Positions 34,301 to 46,300 of a stretch of DNA of 64,000 bases are shown here, piece by piece. Below the pieces are notes generated by a model, which was given only the letters and a program-made list of their open reading frames with translations, did not search any database and was not told where the DNA came from. The DNA is from Mercenaria mercenaria. Lineage: Eukaryota > Mollusca > Bivalvia > Venerida > Veneridae. Location: assembly GCF_021730395.1 (NCBI RefSeq), contig NC_069369.1:64135501-64199500 (forward strand), in the 5' to 3' direction. Every line of letters starts with the position of its first letter. Position 1 is the first letter of the stretch. The translations under genes and the position numbers were made by a program.

Positions 34301-37300
34301 GATTTTATATAGTTAGCTTGCATTGTAAATCAGTTGAATTTTGGATTGCTTGAGTCAAAGTATAGGCCAACATTACTGTAATTAGAAAAACAGCTTTTGT
34401 GAAATAACTTCATTTAGTAATCAGTTATGTAGACCAAACTTGGTACATAATACTAAGCCTTGCATAGAGACCATTGGTTGCATTTTAGGTTTGCTTCGGT
34501 CAGGGTCAAATTTCATAAGAATAGAAAAAGGGTTTTCGCTTATTTTAATATCATAGTTTAAAATTATGGTACTTTTCAAGTTTTGCTGTATTCAGCTAAA
34601 TAAATTCAGTTAAGAAGAAATTTGGACAAAACCGAGTAAAATAATGTCTCATATAGGTAATGTGACCCTATCTGGCTTAAACAGCCTACCCAGACTACAC
34701 TACAGATTTTTTTTCAGTTTTGTAATAAAATTTTCAGAAGTTAGCAAAAAGGAGGTTTTAAAGAGGAATTACAAATTATCCAAAAAACCAGTGGACACTT
34801 AATTTGCCAATGCATTTGCTTAATGTTTTTGATCTATTGAGTATAACTTAAACAGTTTAAATTTTTTACTTATAATTATGTTATAGTGACATTTGAAAGC
34901 AACAAATTTAAAGTCTAACTTCTAATTTTGTTTTGTTACCATAAACGTTACAAACAACATTTTTGTAGTATAATTTTATGAAATATTTAAAAAAGCTGTT
35001 TAAATTTAAATTTTTCTTCTTTTTTTTCAGTCCGAAGGGTTTGCGATCTCCGATAGAACTTACAACACAGGTTTGATATATTTTAATTTTCACAATGTTG
35101 AATAGCAAGGGCATCTTTAATTTTACTGGGCTTGAGAATACCGATAGGGGTCAGAATTTCATGAACTAGAGGTCAGAACTTCATGGACTAGATTACAGAA
35201 TTAGGATCATGAACAAATTTTGGGGGAAATACAACATTTTAATAATATAAACAAAATTAATACATATCATAAAGATATTGAATATCATAACCATTTTCTT
35301 AAGAGACTAGATTATCTTTAAAGTGTCTATATTATGCTACCTAACAAAAGTCCGGTTTCTTTTTTCCTTTGGAATTTCCGCATGTAATTTAATTGGAAAA
35401 ATTTGAGCTAAGCCTGAAAAAATATAATTTCCAGTTGGCATGGGACCTTTTACCAGTACCACTGTTTTTGTACTTTTTAGCTCACCTGTCACAAAGTGAC
35501 AAGGTGAGCTTTTGTGATCGCGCGGTGTCCGTCGTCCGTCCGTGCGTCCGTCCGTGCGTCCGTAAACATTTGCTTGTGACCACTCTAGAGGTCACATTTT
35601 TCATGGGATCTTTATGAAAGTTGGTCAGAATGTTCATCTTGATGATATCTAGGTCAAGTTCGAAACTGGGTCACGTGCCATCAAAAACTAGGTCAGTAGG
35701 TCTAAAAATAGAAAAACCTTGTGACCTCTCTAGAGGCCATATATTTCACAAGATCTTCATGAAAATTGGTCAGAATGTTCACCTTGATGATATCTAGGTC
35801 AAGTTCGAAACTGGGTCACGTGGGGTCAAAAACTAGGTCAGTAGGTCTAAAAATAGAAAAACCTTGTGACCTCTCTAGAGGCCATATTTTTCATGAGATC
35901 TTCATGAATGTTGGTCAGAATGTTTATCTTGATGATATCTAGGTCAAGTTCGAAACTGGGTCACGTAGGGTCAAAAACTAGGTCATTAGGTCTAAAAATA
36001 GAAAAACCTTGTGACCTCTCTAGAGGCCATATTTCTCAATGCATCTTCATGAAAATTGGTCAGAATGTTCATCTTGTTGAAATCTAGGTCAAGTTCGAAA
36101 CTGGGTCATGTGGGGTCAAAAACTAGGTCAGTAGATCTAAAAATAGAAAAACCTTGTGACCTCTCTAGAGGCCATATTTTTCATGAGATCTTCATGAATA
36201 TTGGTCAGAATGTTCACCTTGATGATATCTAGGTCAAGTTCGAAACTGGGTCATGTGGGGTCAAAAACTAGGTCAGTAGATCTAAAAATAGAAAAACCTT
36301 GTGACCTCTCTAGTGGCCATATTTCTCAATGGATCTTCATGAAAACTTGTGAGAATGTTCAGCTTGATGATATCTAGGTCAAGTTCGAAAGTGGGTCATG
36401 TGCGGTCAAAAACTAGGTCAGTAGGTCTAAAAATAGGAAAACCTTGTGACCTCTCTAGAGGCGATATTTTTCAATGGATCTTCATGAAAATTGGTCAGAA
36501 TGTTTACCTTGAAGATATCTTGGTCAAGTTCGAAACTGGGTCACATGGGGTTAAAAACTAGGTCAGTAGATCTAAAAATAGAAAAACCTTGTGACCTCTC
36601 TAGAGGCCATATTTTTCATGAGATCTTCATGAATATTGGTCAGAATGTTCATCTTGATGATATCTAAGTCAGATTCGAAACTGGGTCTCTAGGGTCAAAA
36701 ACTAGGTCAGTAGGTCTAAAAATAGAAAAAACCTTGTGACCTCTCTAGAGGCCATATTTCTCAATGGATCTTCATGAAAATTGGTGAGAATGTTCAGCTT
36801 GATGATATCTAGGTCAGGTTCGTAACTGGGTCATGTGCGGTCAAAAACTAGGTCAGTAGGTCGAAAAATAGAAAAACCTTGTGACCTCTCTAGAGGCCAT
36901 ATTTTTCACGAGATCTTTATGAAAATTGGCGAGAATGTTCACCTCGATGATATCTAGGTCAAGTTTAAAAGTGGGTCACGTGCCTTCAAAAACTAGGTCA
37001 TTAGGTCAAATAATAGAAAAACCTTGTGACCTCTCTAGAGGCCATATTTTTCAATGGATCGTCATGAAAATTGGTCAGAATTTTTTATCTTGATATCTAG
37101 GTCACATGTGCTCAAAAACTAGGTCACTATGTCAAATAATAGAAATAACGATGTCATACTCAGTTGAACACTGGGTCATGTGGAGATAGGTGAGCGATTC
37201 AGGACCATCATGGTCCTCTTGTTTCTGTTCTGTCCATGCTAGATGTACATTTGTATATTTGTTAGTTTATTGATTTTATGTGGGTCAGTGATTTAGGACA

Positions 37301-40300
37301 TTGAGGTCACTAAAAGCTTTTCACAGTATTCTCATTGTCCTTTTACAATAGCTGTGACAATTTTATGTCAGCTAGGTCATGATGAACTTGATACTTAATA
37401 GGTCAGATTTTAATCACACATCCTTTACAAATTTAGTTTACAAATTTCAATAATCTCTGCTTGTTCTGTAAAGCAGTTTTACATAAAATAAGCAGATTTG
37501 GCAGGCTTAATTGAAAACAAAATTTACATAAAATAAGGAAAATTGGAAGGTTTAACAAAATCTAAATTACTCAGCCATATTATCAGTTGTAGTTTGTGGT
37601 TTAAATCTTGTTTATGCACAGTCTTTAAAGGCGGATTTGTTCGAAACTTTAGCATCTGATCATTTACACTCATTTATGTTCACTTTACACTTAATACAAA
37701 TTAGATTTTCACTGGAGGTATTTTTAAGATTTCACTTTCCTATCCTGGTTGCCCAACCAAGATAGAGTTATTTTATCATAAGTATAAATTTGATAAACAT
37801 ACTTTGCCTAAGGAAATGTGTAAATATTAGACATATTGTAATATATTTGTAAAATATTTGCATTAAAAATTATGTATTTAGATGGAATTCATTAGAAACG
37901 CAAGTTTGAAAAATTATTATTACCTCCCTTTGCCCTTGGTTGCGCAACCAAGATAGATTGGAAATAAATGAATTCAGAAGCTACACACAGCTTTAGAACT
38001 TGCATTTTGGTTCGGATTGTTCAATAGTTGATATGTCTATCAAATGCAAATGTAAAACTAGACATTGTATCGAAATAAAAAGAAATACCCAGCTTTTTAT
38101 ATACTTTCATATTAAAGGGGAGTAATTACAAAATTTTATAAAAATAATAAAATATACATTTCAAATAGGAATCTAACTGTATGTAATCGGTCTTTTTGTT
38201 CCTTAAATAATTCTCTACCAGAATATACAAAAAGTAAAAAATGTCATTAAATGTTGATTAAATGTGATTGACCACCTTTAAAATTTCATACTGAGTTAAC
38301 TCAGACTTAATTCAAGCTGGTTAAACCCTTACCCTGCTAAATTTCTATAATGAACTTGTCCATTAGGACAGTACCATTAACTGTTAAAAGGGGTGCTTGC
38401 AAATTATACTGACTGAATGGCAAACAGTACAGATCTTGAACAGACTGCACAGATGTTCAAGCTGATCATTATCTACACCTACATTGGTCGCAAAGCAGGG
38501 CTTTTTTCCGCTATAAATCTACCTCCTGTAAAAGGAGGTAATCCCAATGCAAGAAAGTATGTTTTTTTCCCAAAGTTGAATTTAAAATTCCCAAATGATT
38601 ATACCTTTTAGGGTTTTTGCTGTTATAAGATAGTTTTGCTGATTTGTATGTATATTTAGGTAAATTATAATACTGTTGAACAAATACTAAAATGCAATTC
38701 ATTAATATTTCACACAAAAACACATTTATGTAGATTTTGGTAATCTGCAAATTGTCCCAATTAAGACAATTTCCGAGAGCATTTTCCCAATTCCACCGGT
38801 GTTGTTGGCATTCCCAAATTGATGAAAAAAAGGCCTGCAAAGCCAGTATCAGTTGTGTCCAGCATGATAATTTAACAGGGTGAAAAATGTAACAGGCTGA
38901 AAATACTTCAGGCCTGACTGGTGTAACAGCCCAGTTTTTCCCCCAGTCAGTTCTTTCCCCAGGGAAAAAACTGACTAGTCAATTCTTTCCCCCGGGGAAA
39001 AAACTGACTTGTCAGTTTCTTCCCCCCCCCCCCCAGTCAGTTTTTTCCCCCCTTAGAATTAGTTTTCTGAAAGGGGAAGAAACTGACTAGTCAGTTCTTT
39101 CCCCCTAGTCAAGTTTTCCCTTCAAGTACTGGTTTCTTTCGATATTGTTTTTAGGGATACAAGTGTCTATTCATTTTCCATTTAAATTTCAGATGAAATA
39201 GGTATTGTTTTTCATTAGCTCACCTGTCACAAAGTGACAAGGTGAGCTTTTGTGATCGCGTGGCGTCCGTCGTCCGTGCGTCAGTGCGTGCGTGCGTGCG
39301 TGCGTGCGTAAACTTTTGCTTGTGACCACTCTAGAGGTCACATTTTTCATGGGATCTTTATGAAAGTTGGTCAGAATGTTCATCTTGATGATATCTAGGT
39401 CAAGTTCGAAACTGGGTCACGTGCGATCAAAAACTAGGTCAGTAGATCTAAAAATAGAAAAACCTTGTGACCTCTCTAGAGGCCATATTTTTCAAAAGAT
39501 CTTCATGAAAATTTGTCAGAATGTTCACCTTGATGATATCTAGGTCAAGTTCGAAACTGGATCACGTGGGGTCAAAAACTAGGTCAGTAGGTCTAAAAAT
39601 AGAAAAACCTTGTGACCTCTCTAGAGGCCATATTTCTTAATGGATCTTCATGAAAATTGGTCAGAACGTTCACCTTGATGATATCTAGATCAAGTTCGAA
39701 ACTGGATCACGTGGGGTCAAAAACTAGGTCAGTAGATCTAAAAATAGAAAAACCTTGTGACCTCTCTAGGGGCCATATTTTTCATAAGATCTTGATGAAA
39801 ATTGGTCAGAATGTTCAACTTGATGATATCTAGGTCAAGTTCGAAACTTGGTCACGTGGGGTCAAAAACTAGGTCAGTAGGTCTAAAAATAGAAAAACCT
39901 TGTGACCTCTCTAGAGGCCATATTTCTCAATGGATCTTCATGAAAATTGGTCAGAATGTTCACCTTGATGATATCTAGGTCAAGTTTGAAACTGGGTCAC
40001 GTGGGGTCAAAAACTAGGTCAGTAGATCTAAAAATAGAAAAACATTGTGACCTCTCTAGGGGCCCATATTTTTCATGAGATCTTCATGAAAATTGGTCAG
40101 AATGTTTACCTTGATGATATCTAGGTCAATTTCGAAACTGGGTCACGTGGGGTCAAAAACTAGGTCAGTAGGTCTAAAAATAGAAAACCCTTGTGACCTC
40201 TCTAGAGGCCATATTTCTCAATGGATCTTCATGAAAATTGGTCAGAATGTTCACCTTGATGATATCTAGGTCTAGTTTGAAACTGGGTCACGTGCGGTCA

Positions 40301-43300
40301 AAAACTAGGTCAGTAGGTCTGAAAATAGAAAAACTTTGTGACCTCTCTAGAGGCCATATTTTTCATATGATCTTTATGAAAATTGGTCAGAATGTTCACC
40401 TTGATGATACCTAGGTCAGGTTCGAAACTGGGTCACGTGCGGTCAATAACAAGGTCAGTAGATCTAAAATAGAAAAACCTTGTGACCTCTCTAGAGGCCA
40501 TATTTTCAAGAGATCTTGATGAAGATTGGTCAGAATGTTCATCTTGATGATATCTAGGTCAAATTCAAAACTGGGTCACGTGCGGTCAAAAACTAGGTCA
40601 TTAGGTCTAAAAATAGAAAATTCTTGTGATGTCTCTAGAGGCCATATTTCTCACTGGATCTTCATGAAAGTTGGTGCGAATGTTCAGCTTGATGATATCT
40701 AGGTCAAGTTTATAACTGGGACATGTGCGGTCAAAAACTAGGTCAGTAGGTCGAAAAATAGAAAAACCTTGTGACCTCTCTAGAGGCCATATTTTTCACG
40801 AGATCTTCATGAAAATTAGTGAGAATGTTCACATTGATGATATCTAGGTCAAGTTTAAAAGTGGGTCACGTGCCTTGAAAAACTAGGTCATTAGGTCAAA
40901 TAATAGAAAAACCTTGTGACCTCTCTAGAGGTCAATTTATTTTTTCAATGGATCTTCATGAAAATTGGTCAGAATTTTTTATCTTGATGATATCTAGGTC
41001 ACATATGCTCAAAAACTAGGTCACTTTGTCAAATAATAGAAATAACGACGTCATACTCGGTTCAACACTGGGTCATGTGGGGATAGGTGAGCGATTCAGG
41101 ACCATCATGGTCCTCTTGTTTGAATAAACCTATCTGTTTCTTTTTTTGTAAATATTATCATTTTTTTTTTCTTTTTGGCAAATCAAATTTTTTAACTTCT
41201 GTTTGATTGCCATTACTATTCAGTATCTGTCAGCCAGTACTTGACCTGTCAGGTGGGGGAAGAAATTGACCGGTCAGTTCTTTCCCCCCTTGCCAGTACT
41301 TGACCTGTCAGGTGGGGGAAGAAATTGACAGGTCAGTTCTTTCCCCCCTAGCCTGTACTTGACCTATCAGGTGGGGGAAGAAATTGAACAGTCAGTTCTT
41401 TCCCCCCTAGCCTGTACTTTATCTTCAGGTGGGGGGAAGAAATTGACCAGTCAGTTCTTTCCCCACTAGCTAGTACTGGCTCTGTTAGGTGGGGGAAGAA
41501 ACTGACTAGTCAGTCCTTTTCCCCCTAGCCAGTAATTTACCTATCAGGAGGGGGAAGACATTGACCAGTCAGTTCTTTCCCCCCTAGCGAGTACTTGACC
41601 TGTCAGGTGGGGGAAGAAATTGACCGGTCAGTTCTTTCCCCCCTAGCCAGTTCTTGACCTGTCAGGTGGGGGAAGAAGTTGACCGATCAGTTCTTTCCCC
41701 CTAGCCAGTTCTTGACCAGTCAGGTGGGGGAAGAAATTGACCGGTCAGTTCTTTCCCCCCTAGCCAGTTCTTGACCTGTCAGGTGGGGAAAGAAATTGAG
41801 CGGTCAGTTCTTTCCCCCCTAGCCAGTACTTGACCTGTCAGGTGGGGGAAGAAATTGACCGGTCAGTTCTTTCCCCCCTAGCCAGTACTTGACCTGTCAG
41901 GTGGGGTAAGCTAGCCTGTACATGACCTGTCAGGTGGGGGAAGAAATTGACCGGTCAGTTCTTTCCCCCCTAAGCCAGTACTTGAAGAAATTGACTGGTC
42001 AGTTCTTTCCCCACAAGCCAGTACTTGACCTGTCAGGTGGGGGAAGAAGTTGACCGGTCAGTTCTTTCCCCCCTAGCCAGTTCTTGACCTTTCAGGTGGG
42101 GGGAGAAATTGACCAGTCAGTTCTTTCCCCCCTAGCCAGTACTTGACCTGTCAGGCGGGGGAAGAAATTGACCGGTCAGTTCTTTCCCCTAGCCTGTACT
42201 TGACCTGTCAGGCGGGGGAAGAAATTGACCGGTCAGTTCTTTCCCCCCTAGCCAGTTCTTGACCTGTCAGGTGGGGGAAGAAATCGACCGGTCAGTTCTT
42301 TCCCCCCTAGCCAGTACTTGACCTGTCAGGTGGGGGAAGAAATTGACCGCTCAGTTCTTTCCCCCCTAGCCTGTACTTGACCTATCAGGTGGGGGAAGAA
42401 ATTGACCGGTCAGTTCTTTCCCCCTTAGCCTGTACTGACTAGTCAATTTCTTCCCCCACCTGACAGGTCAAGAACTGGACGGGGGGGGGGGGGGGGGGGG
42501 GGGGGGGGTGAAGAACTGACCGGTCAATTTCCTTCCCCACCTGACAAAGCAAGTACTGGCTGGGGGAAAAGAACTGACTAGTCAATTTCTTCTCCCCACC
42601 TGACAGGTCAAGAACTGGCTAGGGAGGAAAGAACTGACCAGTCAATTTCTTCCTCCATCTGACAGGTCAAGTACTGGCTAGGGCGGAAATAACTGACCGG
42701 TCAATTTCTTTCCCCCACCTCACAGGTCAAGTACTGGCCAGTAAATTTCTTCCCCCACCTGACAGGTCAAGTATATGATAGTGGGGAAAGAACTGACTGG
42801 CCAATTTCTTCTTCCCACCTGAAAGGCCAAGTTCTGGCTAGGGGGGAAACAACTGACCAGTCAATTTCTTCCCCCACCTGACAGGTCAAGTACTGGCTAG
42901 GGGGGAAAGAACTGACTAGTCAATTTCTTCCCCCCACCTGACAGGTCAAGCACTGGCTACGGGGGAAAGAACTGATTGGTCAATTTCTTCTCCCCACCCG
43001 ACAGGTCAAGAACTGGCTAGGGGAAAGAATTGACCGGTCAATTTCTTCCCCCACCTGACAAAGCAAGTACTGGCTAGTGGGGAAAGAACTGACTGGTCAA
43101 TTTCTTCCCCCACCTGACAGGTCAAGTACTGGCTAGGGGGGAAAGAACTGACCAGACATTTTCTTCGCCTACCTAACAGAGCAAGTACTGGCTAGAGGTT
43201 GAAGAAATTGACCGGTCAGTTCTTTCTAGCAAGTACTGCCTAGAGGGGAAAGAACTGACCGGTCAATTTCTTCCCCCACCTGACAGGTCAAGTATATGAT

Positions 43301-46300
43301 AGTGGGGAAAGAACTGACCGGTCAATTTCTTCTTCCCACCTGAAAGGTCAAGTACTGGCTAGGGGGGAAAGAACTGACTAGTAAATTTCTTCCCACACCT
43401 GACAGGTCAAGCACTGGCTAGGTTGGAAAGAACTGACTGGTCAATTTCTTCCCCCACCTGACAGGTCAAGTACTGGCTAGGTGGAAAATAACTAACTTGT
43501 CTATTTTTTCTCCCTCCTGATAGGTCAAGTACTGGTTAGGGGGGAAAGAACTGACTGGTTAATTTCTTCCCCCACCCCCCTGACAGGTGAAGTACTTGCT
43601 GGGGGGAAAGAACTGACCAGTCAATTTCTTCTCCCACCTAACAGAGCAAGTACTGGCTAGGGGGGAAAGAACTGACCAGACATTTTCTTTGCCCACCTAA
43701 CAGAGCAAGTATTGGCTAGAGGGGGAAGAACAGTCAATTCTTTCTAGCAAGTACTGGCTAAAGGGGAAAGTACTGACCAGTAAATTTCTTCCCCCACCTG
43801 ACAGGTCAAGACTTGAAGTATATGATAGGGGGGAAAGAACTGACCGGTCATTTCTTCCCACTTAACAGAGCAAGTACTGGCTAGGGGGGAAACAACTGAC
43901 CGGTCAGTTTCTTCCCCCACCTGACAAAGCAAATACTGGCTGGGGGGGGAGGAAAGAACTGACTGGTCAATTTCATTTCCCCACTCGACAGGTCAAGTAC
44001 TGGCTAGGGGGGAAAGAACTGACCAGTCAATTTCTTCCCCCACCTAACAGAGCAAGTACAGGTTAGGGGGGAAAGAACTGACTGGTCAGTTTACTTTCCC
44101 CATCTTACTGGTCAAGTACTGGCTAGGTGGGAAAAGAACTGACCAGCAGTATTTCCTTACCTTAGAAAAAATTGAAACAGGAAAAAGGCAAATAAAAAAA
44201 TACAACAGAAATTAAAATAAGTTCATTTAAAAACATTTCTTTAATTTACACAAAATATGAAACATATTTCTTATTTTATATGCAATTTAAATGAAAATCG
44301 ACTATCGGAAATGAAAACCAGGCTAGTTAAGAATAACCAAGAATAACCAGTTCCAATTCACTAACAGGGAATTAATTGTCTAGCCAGGAAAATTGATGAG
44401 GGTGGGGAAAGAATTTTTCCCCCCATAAGAATGATCAAGAGTAACCAGTTGCGATAGGGGGGAAAAATTGACTAGTGGGGGAAAAAACTGACTAGTCAAT
44501 TCTTTCCCCCGGGGAAGAAACTAACTAGTCAGTTTTTTCCCCGGGGAAAAAACTGACTGGGGCAAAAACTGACCGTTACACCTGTACCGGGAATCGAACA
44601 AGGAACCCCTCACACCCGAGGCAGACATGTCGCTGTAAAAGCTAGCCCAAAAGTAAGGAAGTATAAGTGCACCCTTATACTCTGTCCTACTACAACAAGG
44701 GTTAAGGAAAACCTTATTTCTTTGGGAAACATTCTCATTAACATACCTGTAGGATGTTATTTCAAGTCTCTCAGTGTTTATTTTGGTATTCTTAACCACC
44801 AGTCATCGGCACTCTAGTCCTCAACTCTGAGCAGTCACTTCCTATCTCTCACAGATATATATTGTCTTACATGAAAAAAATATACCCTACTTCAGTGAAG
44901 AAAAAAAGAGTCGGTCAGAGAAGTACTTTTTTATTGGATGAGTAATATAGCTGCAGCCATTTTATTAGATTTTTAATGCCTTTATGTATGGAAAATATTG
45001 TAGTGGTTTTTTTTTTAGAGTTTTTAATCTCTGTTATAAATGAGAACTTCAATTACACAACTTTAACAATCATAATATCATTGCCTCACTGTAACAAGTG
45101 TGTGAGTGCTTCTTTATGGGAGGGTCTTTATCTACTTCCTTCAGTGGTGATATGAGCTTCGCCAAAATCTAACCATTACTAGTTATAGTTACCACTAACT
45201 TATGCTTATAATATACTGATATTGTCATAATATCATAATGGGTGGGTGTGGGGTGGGGTGGGGGGGGGGGGTTCAGCATGGCCATGTAGTCAAGGTGGCT
45301 GACTAGAACCTTGCTTGGATGTAAAAATCTTCACGGGAGGAAGCCATCCAGCTGGCTTAAATGAATGGAAGATTGGTGGTTCTACCCCAGGGGTGTGCCC
45401 ATGTCTTCCTCCAACATCAGAAGCTAGAAAATTCCACCATATAACCTAACAGTGTTGGTGTGACTTTAAGCCCAGCAAAAACAAAAACAAAAACACTGAC
45501 ATATATATGAGTGTCAAACAGACCCAATAGCATGAAAATGACAGCTTACCAGAGGTTAAGATATAGTTTCAACAGGCTTTCTGCTCCCTTTTTGTCTCTT
45601 AGAACTTAAATATAATAGATGGATCCTGTATTTGTAAATTTAAAAGCACTGTGTTGTATTTTTAGCTCATCTGATTTTTTGAAAAAAAATGATGAGTTAT
45701 TGTCATCACTTGAGCGGTTGTCGGCGTCGGCGTCTGCGTCGGCGTTGCCTGGTTAAGTTTTATGTTTAGGTCAGCTTTTCTCCTAAACTATCAAAGCTAT
45801 TGCTTTGAAACTTGGAATACTTGTTCACCATCATAAGCTGACCCTGTATAGCAAGAAACATAACTCCATCTTGCTTTTTGCAAGATTTATGGCCCCTTAT
45901 GTACTTAGAAAATATCAGATTTCTTGGTTAAGTTTTATGTTTAGGTCAACTTTTCTCCTAAACTATCAAAGCTATTGCTTTGAAACTTGGAATACTTGTT
46001 CACCATCATAAGCAGCCCCTGTACATCAAGAAACATAACTCCATCTTGCTTTTTGCAAGATTTATTGCCCCTTTTGGACTTAGAAAATCAGTTTTCTTGG
46101 TTAAGTTTTATGTTTAGGTCAGCTTTTATCCTAAACTATCAAAGCTATTGCTTTAAAACTTGCAACACTTGTTCACCATCATAAGTTGACCCTGTATAGC
46201 AAGAAACATAACTCTGTCCTGCTTTTTGCAAGATTTATGGCCCCTTTTGGACTTAGAAAATATCAGATTTCTTGGTTAAGTTTTATGTTTAGGTCAAGTT

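Larger units (their letters stand above)
38920..44582. mobile_element. Large foldback element with inverted minisatellite arms (BNIP3 intron 3)
   Basis: The outer ends are inverted copies: GGTGTAAC, CAGTTTTT and CCCCAGTCAG at 38920-38955, returning reversed up to GTTACACC at 44575-44582. Further in, an AT-rich segment (39170-39205 against about 44275-44300) also matches inverted. The inner arms are tandem units of about 59 bases (GCCAGTACTTGACCTGTCAG, GTGGGGGAAGAAATTGACC, GGTCAGTTCTTTCCCC): about 20 units in one orientation at 41231-42435, then about 29 in the opposite orientation at 42436-44150. A 28-base G run at 42481-42508 lies close to the turn. A Helentron sits in the left arm. No coding sequence or clear target duplication was found. 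Long terminal repeats built of short tandem subrepeats are the design of Drosophila FB elements. Confidence 0.8.

Noticed and set aside
38920-44582. CRISPR-like array or telomeric/centromeric satellite
   Set aside because: Units are contiguous without unique spacers, orientation switches in the middle, and outer unique ends pair, which fits a foldback element better.
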